In this document: piece after piece, positions 46,834 through 59,631 of the stretch
Position numbering within the stretch: position 1 is the stretch's first letter
Layout of the letters: each line of letters begins with the position of its first letter
DNA from: Cantharellus purpuraceus
Taxonomy: Eukaryota; Basidiomycota; Agaricomycetes; Cantharellales; Hydnaceae
Reading direction: 5' to 3'
Assembly: GCA_025174535.1 (NCBI GenBank)
Contig: JALBUN010000006.1
Location: 372,001 to 436,000, forward strand
DNA: 64,000 nt
Notes under the pieces: model-generated
The model's input: only the letters and a program-made list of their open reading frames with translations
The model's database searches: none
What the model was told of the DNA's origin: nothing
Translations under genes and position numbers: made by a program

Positions 46834-49008
46834 ATGTCAAATGCTCCGCAAACATTGTTCGAAACAAGCGTAATCTGCGTTGAAAGGTTGGTGCTCACAG
46901 TCTGGAGAAATGAAACAGAATTTGATGAGGTTATGTGGATGGTGACCGCGTGTTCCGTAGGGTCGTTCTTTTCTTTGCTTGTCGACACTATCTTCTCAGA
47001 TCTCTATACCACGATCTTCGTCACCTTTCCTCGTCCATCCCGAACACTGGCTTACCCATACACGAGGGACTCCTACGAACATCTGATACAGAGCTTGACG
47101 AATTACCTCCTCCTGCGATCACTCCACGCCAGCCGTCGGGCTCCGCCCCGCCTTCGGTTCGCCATGGATCGGACTTCACCTGGCACTCGACCCTTTCTCG
47201 CGGAACCTTTTCTCTATGCTTTTCCGAAAGTTGTACATTATTCATGCTGGTCTTGTCCCAAGCCACGAATGTATTCTCACACAGGTTGGTTTCAACCCTT
47301 GCGTGTACCTTGCAGGCGAACACATTGCATGGGCTTATATCGCTTCTGAAGAGCTCGCTACATCAATTGGCGAATATCTCTCGGCTTACTCCTTTTCACT
47401 ATCCTGTTGGCAGCTCCGCTTCAACAATGCGTGCTCCTAACCTATAGAACATCCTCAAAAGGTTTGCCTAATTACTGATGGAAATGGAAGCATTGGCTAG
47501 ATTGATGTTGATCCGATTTCGTGACACAGCTTTCAATCGCCCTCGCCGGTCATTTGGCTCACATATTCTGCTTATTGGCGTGCCGTATCTTATTTACCTT
47601 GTTGTGCTCTCGTACATTCCTCTTCCATCCGGGCTGGATTCTCCGGGTAATTGAACTCACATCACTCTGGAGTAGGATAATATGATTGAGAGATTCACCA
47701 CAGAACTAACTACTGCAACTCTATCGCGCCTCGTTGTCCTTGGAACCCTCATCCTCGGGGTTCTAGCGGGCTTCGGAGCTGCAAGCGCAGTGTTTACATA
47801 TTTCCATCTGTCACTTGCGAAGCGGTTGGTGATGAGCTCTCAACATGGGTGCATCTTGGACGTTCTGACTTTTACGCCGTTGTTGCAGGGACCCGGTGTC
47901 AGATGCTCAAATAGTTGCTTCAGAACAGGCTTTATTTAGGGTCCGGAATGACTTGCTCGAAAGACAACGTCAAATTGAGCGAAACACACTATCCGAGGTG
48001 CCATGGTGTTCAACGCCGTCTAACTTTGTTTCTAACATATGTTATATTGGTATATGGTATCAGCCTGAGAGTCAAACCGGATTTTTTTCTCGCCTCAATC
48101 CATTTTCCGGCAACGCGGGTTAGTTTCCTTCCCTTTTTCGCGGTTGAGTGACATTGAATCCGCTCTAGAACTATCGTCCCTCCGTCGAGAGATTCAAGGC
48201 CTCGAAGCTCTTGAATACCAGATGCATCGCAATGTGGAGTCTATGCAACAGCGTCGCATAGCTGCTCTATATGCCGGGACGCTGAGCGGTCGCATATGGG
48301 GCTGGATTGACAAACTTCTGGCTTTGTATTGTGCGTTTCGTGTTATAAACGTTAGCCCGTCCCCTCTCGCCCTCCTCTTCTCAATTGTTCTCACTGGCGA
48401 TCTACTTTTCTCTTGTGCAGTCCATCATCAATCTCGTGTACCCGCTGTCTTCACAAAGTGCTGTTTCGACTCCCGATCTTCTCGCCAGTCTTCTCGCGCG
48501 TGTTGTTTCGCTGTTCTTCACCGTCTCGGAGGTGGATATTGCTGCCGCAAGCCGTCAGTTTAGCTTGCTTCTTGTTGGCGCCATTATCCTAAGCAGTGTA
48601 CGTCGTGCATTGCGTGGCGTGACGAGGGTGAGTCGTTCCTGCTGTGTGTTATGAACTGTTTCCTGACGAGACAATAATACAGATACTCCGAGTCACAAGC
48701 AAGAACCTCGCTGCCTCACTCTTGATCCTTATTCTCGCACAGCTCATGGTCTGTATTGCCATTCTCCGTACTTGGTAGGACATCACTCAGCTCGCTGGCA
48801 GGGTATATATCTCCTCTCTACGCTCATCCAGCTGCGGACGTCATTCCCTACTTCTTCCACTGTGGACGAAAGTTGGAACCTCTTTGCGAGCCTCCCAGAG
48901 TATCACGTGTTTGGTCCACTGTGGGATGGGGCGTTTTTGGTTTCAGTGGCCGCGAGCGGGGTGGTGAGATGGCTTGATGATAGGGTTAATGGACCGGGAC
49001 TGGGATGA
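46834..49008 (+). CDS. Golgi pH regulator (GPHR / ABA-GPCR family)
   Basis: Members are multi-pass anion channels of Golgi or ER membranes that keep Golgi pH acid. Spliced exons give VVLFFACRHYLLRSLY near the N-terminus, then the conserved FSESCTLFMLVLSQATNVFS, NWRISLGLLLFTILLAAPL, LIGVPYLIYLVVLSYIPLP and the hallmark LVVLGTLILGVLAGFGAASA. A coiled segment (EQALFRVRNDLLERQRQI), then ELSSLRREIQGLEALEYQMH, and a C-terminal four-helix membrane part ending DDRVNGPGLG-stop at 49006 complete it. At least ten short introns, all GT-AG. The start at 46834 (MSNAPQTLFE) is the one that splices into the conserved frame. Single-copy housekeeping gene in other fungi. Confidence 0.87.
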
Positions 49009-49584
49009 ATGATTACAGGCGAGTTTGGTGTTGTGATTGATGCAAGGATGCACAAGCCTATGTGCCATGGTTCTTTCCCGATCCTCTGGAGAGCCCAGAG
49101 AGGCCTAATATCGCGATCAGGAAACATGATATGAATCAGATAGCCAAAGTCGTCGGGCGGCAGGTGTGGGATGCACGGGGGTGCGGCTATTTTTCAGTAA
49201 AGGGAGAAAAGCTATCTGGTATTTGCCATCCCCCTAAATATCATTCTGAACTAGCATTTTCTAAGAAGCATGTGAAAGAATGATGATCCAGCACGAAGTT
49301 CAAGAATTCGAAGGCAAAGGCAGAAACTTCAAAGCAAATCCTCTATCGGGGTACCATATAAACCTAGCGTCATGGCTCGCACGTTGTTGGTCGAGCCAGC
49401 GTTGAATTCAGACTATTATACCGCAGCGTGTTGGTGCATAACAATATGCGAGACATGGACCCTTCAAGAAACATGGGTGGCGTTGTGGCATAACTGCACG
49501 CAACATTTGAGAACGGCTCGTCCATCAGAGGGACATGACCAGCATACGGTGCATTCCCCGCCGCCACCTAGTGCACACAATAGC
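49009..49584. other. Intergenic, no gene seen
   Basis: Short open frames only. A CATATAAACC stretch near 49356 resembles the TATATAAACC upstream of the questin oxidase but has no matching gene. Confidence 0.5.
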
Positions 49585-49970
49585 CGGGCTGAAGAGAAAC
49601 TTCCGGTGTGAGGCCATTTAACTTTAGGTTAATGAAGTGCTGGATTTTAGCATTCTTTGTCGTGATCATTTTGATCACCGACGCAGGTGCTCTCAGATCA
49701 TACGCAGCAAGAACACTAAATATATGTCGCTCAACGGACTTACAAGCTCACTGATGACTCAAATGGCTATGAACAAACTTGCTCTTAGCCGTCATGCGAG
49801 TCTTCATCAGCTTTCAAGTAATAGGGGTCACCGGGTCATCCATTTTGGCTATTGGTATGCTTATGCCTCTGAATATTGGTGGAGTTAAACAGGGATGCTA
49901 CCTTATTGAAATACTACCACGGAGCAATAATTTCGGATGGCGCACAGCGTAAATACCTAGCAAGTAATCT
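49585..49970 (-). pseudogene. Decayed 5' fragment of a questin-oxidase-like gene (partial duplicate)
   Basis: On the minus strand it aligns with exons 1 and 2 of the neighbouring questin oxidase (VLAAYDL, then APASVIK). It has stops and deletions. Bases 49890-49970 match the sequence upstream of the intact gene (52380-52460), including GATGGCGCACAGC. It is thus a partial copy of the 5' end and promoter region, in the same orientation as the intact gene and just downstream of it. Confidence 0.72.
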
Positions 49971-50182
49971 GTGAGGCTGCAGCACTAGTACTATCATTGA
50001 TTGATGGATAAAAGTCAGTCAGCAAGTGAACACAGTATTCTCTGTAAATCTACATATGGAAAACAACAGTACTGCCTGCAATGACAACTTACATTTGGTC
50101 AGAAAAAAAAAAATCGTGAAGGTGGCATACTCATTTCAATCATCGATGACCATGATCAACGCGCACGCACACACACTTATTC

Positions 50183-51911
50183 CTAATCCTCGCCCTTCCA
50201 AGCATCATCCCACCCCAACCCGCTCCTATCCCACGCCTTCTCCACCTGCCCATGCGTCACCCACCCCAGACACTCCATCAGCACCCCCGCAGCCCTCGCG
50301 AACACCGTCCCATCCAGCCCCCCAATCCCCGCATGCGTCTCCTTTCCATCAGGTCCCCACGCGCCGATCACTTCCCCTTTGGCGACCGTGCCGTACTGCG
50401 TAGCCCCATACAACAGCGTGCGCAGGGACTTGACCGTGTGCGCGTCCGGGGCGTGAATCACGTCGCTGATGATGGCCGGCCAGGGGTTCGTATTTTCTTT
50501 CCCTAATGCAGAAGCTGAAGCGTGTGGGTTAGGCGCAGGTGTATCGGGGGGAAGAGGCGTCTCAGTATAAGACATGAGCAGCGTCGCGTCGATTCGGGGC
50601 CTTCCGCGGATCATGAGTATCGTACCCCACGGTTGTAGGAACGTCTTGACCAGCGCCCTCTTATGCTCTATATTCGGAATGACTTTGAGGTAGGACGGCA
50701 GGAATAAGGTCGATGTCAATAAATGCATGAGGAAAAAATCAACCCGCGGCTTGCGGTGCGGTCTTCCTGTCCCAAACGCCAGTAGCGTAGATACAAAAAT
50801 CATTTCTTCCACACGGCCATTGAGTGCTTCGGGTGAGCTTCCAGGGTCGAATTGGTTTAACACGTTATGCAGCTCGACGAGTCGGATTCCCCCATCGGCC
50901 TCTAGGAGATCTCTTGTGCGTTTGGATAGGAGAGCCTCAGGGTCGTACGGGAGGACAGGCGTCAGCTTAGGGTTGTCATAAATCTGCCTCAAAAGCCAGA
51001 GAATAGATGGTCCACTTTGTGGCTGACGGCCTTTCCTGGGGGGAGCCGGGCCGTTCACGGCGGCGGGTTCCAGGTCGTGTGCCTTGTCAAGAGGGATGAA
51101 TGTGAAAGCTTCTGATGGATGTATAGCGGCTTGGGCGATCCCGGCAGCCACTAGTATCTCGCTGTCAAATTCCAGACCATACTGGGGGTATTTTTTTGAG
51201 TGATGTGAAGACACACGATCGGAGTAGATGACGTACCCCAACTTGTATAAAGGGATGCAGGCTGTGTTCGCGGTGTGAGAATGCAAAGGGAATTAGAATG
51301 AGGTGATATGCTCACGCTCCGCCGAAGAGACGGAAAAGCATATGTGACTCGTTGCCGTTGGCGGCCGGGGAGAAGATATAATCCTCCATAGTCTTGACTA
51401 CACCATTATTGACAATCTTGTCAGAAAAAAAGGCGAGGTACGCCGAATATGCCCTATTGCATTTCGTAAAAAAAAGCCGTCACATTTTCAGTGAGGTCTA
51501 TTAAAGTTTGGACCACAGAACTCTCACTTTGCATCTCCTAGCCACTTGGTCCAATTGTCATCCTTGATCGTCCCGGGTTGAGGGGAAGCTTCCGGTGGGA
51601 GGTCATTTATCTTTAGGTCAATGGGGCGCTGGATTTTAACTTCTTCGTCATAGACCGTTTTAATCACCGACGCAGGTGCCCCCAGATCATACGCGGCAAG
51701 AACACTGGATAAACAGCTAAATATACGTCGGTCAACCGGATTTACGAGCTCACTGATGATTCAAATGGTTATGGAAACCTTTACTGTTAAAGTAACAATG
51801 ATGCGACTCTTGATCAGTTTTCAAGAGTGTCTCAGTAGTAGCTTTCGAGGAGCTAGTCGCTCCAGGGAGATTGAGTAGACCGCGACGGATCGTTGCTGAA
51901 GGGCCTGGCAT
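50183..51911 (-). CDS. Questin-oxidase-like protein (DUF4243, AflY type)
   Basis: The family includes AflY and GedK-type Baeyer-Villiger-like enzymes that open anthraquinone rings in polyketide pathways; most fungal members have unknown substrates. The start MPGPSATIRRGLL (51911) is about 42 bp downstream of a TATATAAA box. Exon 2 carries VLAAYDLGAPASVIKTVYDEE. The conserved core reads ALHPFIQVG, spliced to YGLEFDSEILVAAGIAQAAIH. The long last exon has MIFVSTLLAFGTGRPHRKPR and VDFFLMHLLTSTLFLPSY, and ends AWKGED-stop at 50183. About four GT-AG introns. The whole family core is present, so it is probably functional. A decayed copy of its 5' end lies downstream. Confidence 0.87.
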
Positions 51912-51950
51912 GCTTTGGACAAGGTGTGGACGCGCTGATGGGAGGGTTTA

Positions 51951-51958
51951 TATAATGT
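51951..51958 (-). promoter_or_regulatory. TATA box of the questin-oxidase-like gene
   Basis: TATATAAA on the minus strand, about 40 bp before the ATG at 51911. Confidence 0.5.
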
Positions 51959-52637
51959 AGCTCTGAATTTGTCAGAGTGACCCGCTAACAGGAGAATGTG
52001 TAAGCTTCACGCTTGTCACAGTGAGAAAAGGTCGTGCGAGTTCCGCCGGGACCGACTTGAAGCGGAGAAATTGCGTAAGCACTCCGGCAAAGGCTGAAAT
52101 TAATTAGATTCCAGTTGAATTGTAAATCCCGAAGAACTTCTAAAATCGGATTCAATCTTCATTCATCTTTGTTGCCAAACCAAACTTCACTCTGATCGAG
52201 TAGCCCAAAAGACAATAATTTATATCAAGGTCAGGAAGAGTCAACAGGTGTCTTCCGGTCACGTGGGGCGCTGACAAGAACAGTACTCTCAAAGAAGAGC
52301 CAGAACAGAGCTGCAGCGCGGAGACAGGAGTGATCTGATCTCATTTAGCTATAAGTTTGCCTCGGAAGTTGAGCTATTTTTGGTGGAACTAAACAGGGCC
52401 TTACTGAAATGCTGCCACAGAGTAATAATTCAGATGGCGCACAGCATGAGCGGCAAGGACGTAAACAGGCAGATAATACCCTTATTCTCTTTTGGTAAAA
52501 ACACATGTATTATGCAGAGAAGTACTTCCGCTGGCTGTCGTCAAAACAATAATGTAATCCTCATCAAACAAAATAAGATATGCCCTTCTATAGATGGCCA
52601 GGGAGCCACTTCTACACGGCTAAATTAAATGATCTCC
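51959..52637. other. Upstream/intergenic, partly duplicated
   Basis: Contains the promoter-proximal stretch (about 52380-52460) that is duplicated at 49890-49970. No gene seen. Confidence 0.55.
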
Positions 52638-53470
52638 TCAAAGTTTCGGTTTTGAAGGTGCCATTTTGACCTGGACGCCAGAAGCCACGAGGCGATCGTG
52701 TTTGGTATCCCATATCTGTGGCATTCAATATTGTAATCATGAGTGTTTGAATAGGAGGCATAATAAGGTGCGTACTTCTCCACGGCACGACATTGCTCTT
52801 CCGCCAATGGCTATTATTGTGCTAACAATACGTAGTGGTGTTCCTCTGCGGCAAGGTTCGGAATTGCCTCGCACATTAGAAGGGTGAGATGATGCTTACA
52901 ACGGTGCTGGCGCATGATAGATCATATTTATCGCTTGAGAGACGCCGGCATTTCCGTGGTTAAGCGCAGCGGCAGGCAGAGACGTGCATCTGAGATTGGA
53001 ATTGTTACAGCACTCGGTTAGATGAATAAATTTTCGCATGCGAGATGAACGTGGACTTGCATGTCGATCAAGTAAGCTGAGCAGCCACCGTGCATGTTTC
53101 CTGTGTGAGATTCAATGGTGTTGTTAGTTGGAAAATATACTAAGGACGGAAATAGTGAGATTTACCTGCCCCGTTTACCATATCTGCATAATTGACCAAC
53201 AGTCAACTCTCAGAACTTCGAAATTACAATGCTGTCAAACTACAAACCTTGGGTGACGTCCATCTCACAAACTACTATAGCTTCCTCCTTTGTGGGAGCT
53301 AGAGCCTTGGGTCGAATACTGACCTCAGTCACGTTGATCTTCATGCCAACGGTGTCTGCAAAGCCTGTTGTCCCGTCAATCATGAATCTCCGTGGCATCC
53401 GTCTAACCATATCCTTAATCTGTGGGGAGGCATTCCCCCCAATAGATGTAACGTCGACAGAGGAAGACAT
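52638..53470 (-). CDS. HotDog-fold acyl-CoA thioesterase (4HBT / PaaI-like)
   Basis: It probably hydrolyses acyl-CoA thioesters. It is easily missed because it is split into short exons. The ATG at 53470 starts MSSSVDVTSIGGNAS. Exon 1 ends EEAIVVCEMDVTQ at 53248. The next exons give DMVNGAG and NMHGGCSAYLIDI, the HotDog active-site helix with the G-N-x-H-G-G motif. Then come CTSLPAAALNHGNAG, AINMIYHAPAPL, RIVSTIIAIGGRAMSCRGEI and a final WDTKHDRLVASGVQVKM ending at TGA 52640-52638. Five introns, one with a GC donor (complement 52990-53060). Length about 170 residues, normal for the family. No signal peptide; cytosolic or mitochondrial location is not resolvable. Probably intact. Confidence 0.85.
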
Positions 53471-54553
53471 GGTATGGGGGGAGGGGCAGAAAGTAACGAG
53501 TGCTCCCTGTGATATATGGTGATGCAGTGACCAGCGCCCAGTGAGAAATGTGCATTCGGCATCTAAGATACCCTGTAACCGGACTATCCGAGTGTGTCCA
53601 GGTGGGTCCCCAAGAAAATTACGAAACTGCCCTTCGGCGACTCGACGGCGACTGAGCGCAAAATCTCCTTCCATTTCTACAAAAGGTACGACCAGCTGGT
53701 GCTCGCTCCCGAGGGATGCGACAGGGCGCCGTGGGATTGGCGCATCATTATATAGTAAATCACCGGCGGTCTCTCTGATATTCGGATCCCTTCCTTTACC
53801 ACAATCGACTGTCCTTTCATAGGTAATCTCTCTCTTACAACTAAGCACTGCATATTGTAACATTTGTCTCCGTTTTACTGATATCCGCTGAGTCGCTGAC
53901 GCATCCGCTGTACTTTTAACAATAAATTTATGAGAATTTTATGGATGGATGTTCTTCTCGGAGTCATGCTAGACACAATGAACACCACTCGATTCTGGGT
54001 GCACCTAAACCGGCTCAGTGACTTGACTCTTTGCACACATTCTTATCTTTCGCACATGCCGACATCATTTGCTACAGCTCGAGCAAACTTGCCTGCTATA
54101 CTTTTGTTCTTTTCTTTCATTTTCTTTATAACGTCCGATTATAGTGTTTGGGAGCTTTGCCCCATATAAGAAATACCATGTTCTATCCTTGTACTCATCT
54201 ATCTCCACATCAGGCATGCTTTCCAGCTTTGAACCCCATTGATGTGTCGGACTTACGGTAATACTGCAGACATTCCTTAGGTCTTGCTGATGGTGTGCTT
54301 AATTTCACCACAATTATGCAGTATATTTTATACTGTGAAAAGTACAAGGTCTGGCTTGTCATATATACAGAACCTCGGCATGTAGGTGCCGGAGTCGACA
54401 TTCTGGTGCCAAACCTTCCTTGCTTCTCTTGCATCGCCACGCGCCTTATTTGAAAAGAATGAAAGCGAGATATGTCGGCGCTAGTCCCGTGCGGTGCCAG
54501 TGTTCAGTTGTTGCAGATACCCCCATTCCACCACGGCTGAACCCACTACACAT
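53471..54553. other. Divergent promoter region, no gene seen
   Basis: 1.1 kb between the diverging thioesterase and DUF6535 genes. The open frame that extends the thioesterase upstream to 53863 lacks homology and is probably non-coding. Confidence 0.55.
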
Positions 54554-57500
54554 ATGGCTCCAACTGAAGTTATACCACCTAAAATAAATAGTCCGTCGGA
54601 TGTCGCAGAATCCCAAACCAAATCAACCACACAGTATGTGCACTGTCCGTGGAACGGAGCACATTATCGATATGTGTCTGCAGACCAGAAACTATTCTTC
54701 AAAGTTATCCGCTCACCGGAACGGATATAGCCTCAGGCTTCTGGTCCGCATACGAACGAGTAGCGAAACAACATGACGACGAACTTATCGACAGGCATAA
54801 TGGTGACTTGGATGCACTCCTCATATTCGTATGTATTACGCCATATTTTCTCTCATCTGGACTCAACGAAAGCAACCTCTGGACTCTAGGCCGGTCTTTT
54901 CTCCTCTGTCAGCTCCACTTTCATCGTGAACATGGAATCTAGCCTGAGTCCCCAGCCGAGTGATACAACAAATGCCCTTTTAAAGGTCTTGATTAACAAG
55001 GTTGACAACGGCACATTCTCAGACGAAGAGGCATCCCTTCCTGTGTGGACGGGGCCTGGCTCTACGGTTATTTGGATTCAGAAACTTGCGTACATGAGCC
55101 TGTCGATGAGTCTTCTCGCTGCCTTGGGCTGCGTGCTTGGAAAGCAGTGGCTTGGGCATTTCAAGACGTCGCGATTCGGACAGGGTGCTTTACATGAACG
55201 CTGCACCCGGAGGCAGCAGAAACTGGACGGATTGAAGACTTGGAATTTCAGTACCATAATCGCCTCCTTGCCGATTCTCCTGCAGCTGTCCTTGTTATTC
55301 TTTGGGATCGCTCTTGCCGCCAATCTTTGGACCCTAGAGCATACTATTGCAAGCGTCGTTACAGGAACAACGTCATTTGGAGTTATATTCTATTTCTTCA
55401 CTGTGGTCGCTTCATTGAAATCACCGGACTGTCCATTCCAGACGCCCGTGTCAGCTATCCTTAACCGTGTCTTGCATGACCTCGGAGACACTATCATGGT
55501 TTGGGCACATCGAGCGCGCCGCAGGTCCTGGGCAAGCTTTCTCAGCGATCTGAGCGATCTACGAGAGTTTCTGAGAAGGGTTTTCAAATCTGCAAAAGAT
55601 GTCACTGCTAGATCAATTGCATGTCTTCTTGCAAATTTTCCACGAATTTTGTCACCTCTGTGGCCGCGACTCTCGCCCAACGATGACTCAGAGTCAACTA
55701 GAGGGTCGGAAGAGTCACCATCTGTATATGGGCATCACGAGCTTCTACCTAGTCCAAATTATCCTGCAGAGCCGACTGGAGCACATTCGGTCCAATGGAT
55801 GATTGAGACGTCTACAGACATGAGTATCATCAGTATAGCAGTGACGATGGTACCAGAAGTCGAGTGGCCGGACAAGTGCGATGTGATTTTCGTGTTGGAC
55901 CAGCTAACAAGCCACCTACGCGCGTGCTTTAATTCGATAGGTCGTGTACATCCCCACACACGGGAACGAGCGCGGGCTTGCCTGAAGGCAATCTTCCACT
56001 TGTACACTGAACGAGGTCTGCAGGGCCCGTTAAGCATCCAGGATTACGACCTATTTTACAATAATCGTCATTCATTTACAATTCCCCGAGAGCAGGACTT
56101 CCAGATCATTACGTGTATGGTTGATGCGCCCAATGTAGTGGACATCACATCCCTCCCATTTTCTGACCGCATGTGGATGGCACATATTCTCTCTTACCAT
56201 CTGCATGAAAAAAATCTAACATCAAATGCTCTCGCCTTCGTGCATGATTTTATTGACAAGTGCCTTTATAGCGAAGCATCCCCTCCCCGTCTGGTGGCCG
56301 ACTGTCTGGTATTAGCTGGGCTCATGATCGGCTTGCAAACAGATTGGACTTCTTTGGCAAAGATCGACAAGAGGTGAGGTTGGTCATGTTAGATGGCGGG
56401 TCACTAGCTGATAATTCTCCAGTGCGGCCATCGGAGCTCTCCAAATGTCGGTGATAAACCGTATATTATATTTGCTTCAAGACGAGGCTCCAGTCTCACA
56501 ACGAAGGTTTGCCTTGAACGCAAGGAAACTCATTCGGCCATTATCCTATGACCAGCGCGGTCAATATTGCGCCAATTATTCAATATCCATCCAGTTTCTC
56601 GAGCTCTGCTTTCGTTTCCTTGAAGATCCAGGCACAGGGGGGTTTCAAGTCCAATTCACCGACGTTGCGGCCGGACTTCGTATCAGCCTTTTCTTTTCTA
56701 TAATGATCGAGGATCTCAAGATCTGGACGTTTCTTTACCGTGTCAGCTCTAAATTATCGCCCCATTGGGGTGGACCACCTCACTGGCACACACAGGCACA
56801 ATTTGACCTGTTGGTTGACTATCTTGTGCGGGTTGGTCAAGGTACTGAATATACTATAATTGGCGACGCTTTCGGAGTGCTGGCGGGTCTGCGTGGCACC
56901 CCAAGTACTCTCGAACGGAAGCGCCTTTATATCCAGACGATAATCCAGATCATGGGGTCGGAAATACCGCTTCGTGCACGCCATGCAGCCATGAGTGCGG
57001 CTCATGCAGTTCGAGCAGATATAGCTTCGGTTGCCCGGGATGACGAACCAATCCGAGAATTCTTTTCACAGGCTCTTATTTCAGTGATGCGAGCACATGA
57101 TCCTGCCATTCAGAAACGTTCGAGCATGGTTGTCAGTGATAACCCGTTCAATGAACTGCCGATAGTCAACTGGGACCGGAATCGGTGCTACCTTGGCTTG
57201 CTTCGTGTCCTTTCCAAAGAGCCAACCTGGCATGGTAATCTTGATCACCATGGCCATTTCAAGAACTGTCTCGCAGTTGCGGACTCACTGTCGTCCCGAC
57301 TCCGGACTGATCTGCCCACCGACACTCTGGCCGTGTACATCACACACACATTTGCAATCGTTGATGATCTGGGCGAAGAACATGATTTCCTTAGAACCGT
57401 TCGCACGTATTCCATTTGGCCACTTATTCTGCGAGCCTGGTGTAGGGTATTCAACTATCCTTTCTTTTACGAGGCAACCGCGGAGAATTGGGGGGATGTT

Positions 57501-57767
57501 TCTAGTTGGGGCGTACTTGACAGTCTTCCGTCCGTCGCCGCATATTCCATGAGACATTGGGAGCGATGGGACAACAGGGAAACAATACATCGGTTAATTC
57601 AGCTAGTCGAACAGGTCTGCGACAAGCTTGACGAAGAGAAGCACCGGAGAGAACAAAGCGTATTTGTGGACCTTGGACAGGAAAGTGACTCATTTGGACA
57701 TCGGGGAATACCAAACCTGAGCAAAGAAATACGGAAGTTACTGCGTGTCGTGTGGAGAGATACGTAG
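54554..57767 (+). CDS. DUF6535-domain membrane protein
   Basis: DUF6535 proteins form a large, variable family almost limited to Agaricomycetes; function unknown. The N-terminus (MAPTEVIPPKINS) is followed by a poorly resolved first junction near 54650-54730. The conserved core then reads FWSAYERVAKQHDDELIDRH, spliced at 54830/54892 to AGLFSSVSSTFIV. WIQKLAYMSLSMSLLAALGC, KQWLGHF and three membrane segments follow (to about 55430), with LWTLEHT between the last two. The large C-terminal region (54926-56377 and 56445-57767 open frames joined by a 56377-56423 intron) is mostly alpha-helical and soluble. Total about 1,000 residues. Start and first intron are uncertain; the rest is well supported. 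Confidence 0.78.
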
Positions 57768-59631
57768 CATCGCGTGTTTTGTACCATCTTTCAACAGGTA
57801 ATTACATAAACGCCTCAAGTATGTGGAAATGGAACTCGTGGCGTGCTTGAAGGATATGCTGTACCTCGTATATACACATTTACTTCAGAGATATAGCCCT
57901 ATGGATCTGTGACAATTCCAATGTGATTACCTGGCGAAACATGAGAATTAAGGTTAGAAGGGGAGTCAATGACATGCTAGCCAAACCCAAGTACAGTGTT
58001 GATGTCAATGTTTTTATGTAACATCATGCATCTTGATACCTGCGAGTCAGATAAAGTTTGACTGACAGGTTGACACGAAGTGAGACCAATCACAGAAAAA
58101 ACAGCAAAGTCGCAGCGTACGAAGAAAAGAATATGGTGCCGGTGGTAGTTGTACGGTACGAAGCAAGAAGTCAAAGGGTAGAACACCGCGGCGGAGAATG
58201 AATCATTCATTGTGTTCGCATCAAGCAAACCCCGACTTCCTAAGGTGTGGTCAAAAAAAAAAAAACCTCCTCCGCCGCCTGGCATCTCGGTTGGTGGTAA
58301 TACACAGTAATTTGTTTCCGGAAACGTTGTAATTGCCATCCGTGTCCCGGACTCAGCAGTGTATGGAGATGACCCCGATCAATAGTTAATGGAGGCTCGA
58401 ACACTTGTTTGACCCACTCTAGACGGCAGTGAAAAACTAGATCAAGATTAATCTGGGTGTCTTGTGCATCCCGAATTTATTTCATGTTCAATTCCGTCTT
58501 CGAAGGCTGAATATCGGCCGCCACAGGGCATTTGTGCTACCCAGGCATGCAGTAGCTGTCTGATAAGAATATTGTCACTCTCAATCGATTGCATAACCAA
58601 CCATCCACTGTTCCTTCAAGCCTTTTCTCCCGTAGCAGTGGTTCCCGGGACCCAACGATTTGTAGCTAGGCTTGATGCAGGATCAGGACTATGTAGTCCC
58701 GATCCGACAGATTAGATTGGACTTCTGGATGCATGCTCTTTTCAACAGCTCTCATTAAGCAACGTTGGTCCTTTATCTCCGAGCATCGATTTGCAATGTC
58801 GTGTTGTACTTCCTTTGAGATAACCCAGGCCGATTACATGTAATGGCACGGCCGAGACAATAGTCAGTGAAATGTTTTCACACACATTACCAACTACAGT
58901 TTCCAGGTAAGGGTGGAACGCAACTGTAGCGTAAATGTAGTTTTACAGCGATGATTCCCTTTCACATTCAAAGAAATCAGGCTCTACAGACGCACCCTGC
59001 CAGCGAATATGATAAGGGTAAGAGGCCATGTATGCCGGTGATCCACGGAACCTTGTGAGTGCATGCTCCTTTGGTGTGATGTATGCAGAAACCCAAGCGA
59101 GTCTGGATCCGACCTTATCAATTCTTTTGTCCCCTCGCAGCAGCTGATATTCCTTTATTCCATGTATTGTAGCTGTACGAAGCGCGGATGGAGCATGTCC
59201 GTATATAAAGGCATCGTCTTGAGCCTTTTGCCTCAAGCCGTTGCTTCCAATCCCCGCTACATGCAAACAGTCAACTACAAAACAACCCTCACAGTACATC
59301 TGACATATCTCACACCTTCCAAGGCCACACCAATAAAGATTGTCCAAAACTTTTCTTCTTCCGCCGGGAATTGGCGGAAGTGGTAGAAGGGCTTGGAAAG
59401 ACTATCAAGTCGTGTCAGTGACAGCCGTTCCTTCTTACCTTTCTCTGATTCTGATTTGAGTCTTGTCCATAGCCTTGAGTCTCAAGACGGTCGCTAATTC
59501 ACTTCCAACAGATGGTGCCACTGGCACTCATTGTCAGTGTAGTTCCTGTCGGACGGTTGGTCCTCAGATACATTCGTAAGTGTCGCAACGTTCAGAGAGG
59601 TTGACACAACCTGACACCATCGTGTGTAGCG
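57768..59631. other. 1.86 kb intergenic region
   Basis: No gene supported. A TATATAAAGG box at 59202-59211 and a small 42-codon frame from 59263 may belong to the leader of the next gene. A poly-A run lies at 58253-58266. Confidence 0.5.

Noticed and set aside
53471..53863. N-terminal extension of the thioesterase to 207+ residues
   Set aside because: The extra 130 residues resemble nothing and the internal Met at 53470 gives a normal-length HotDog protein.
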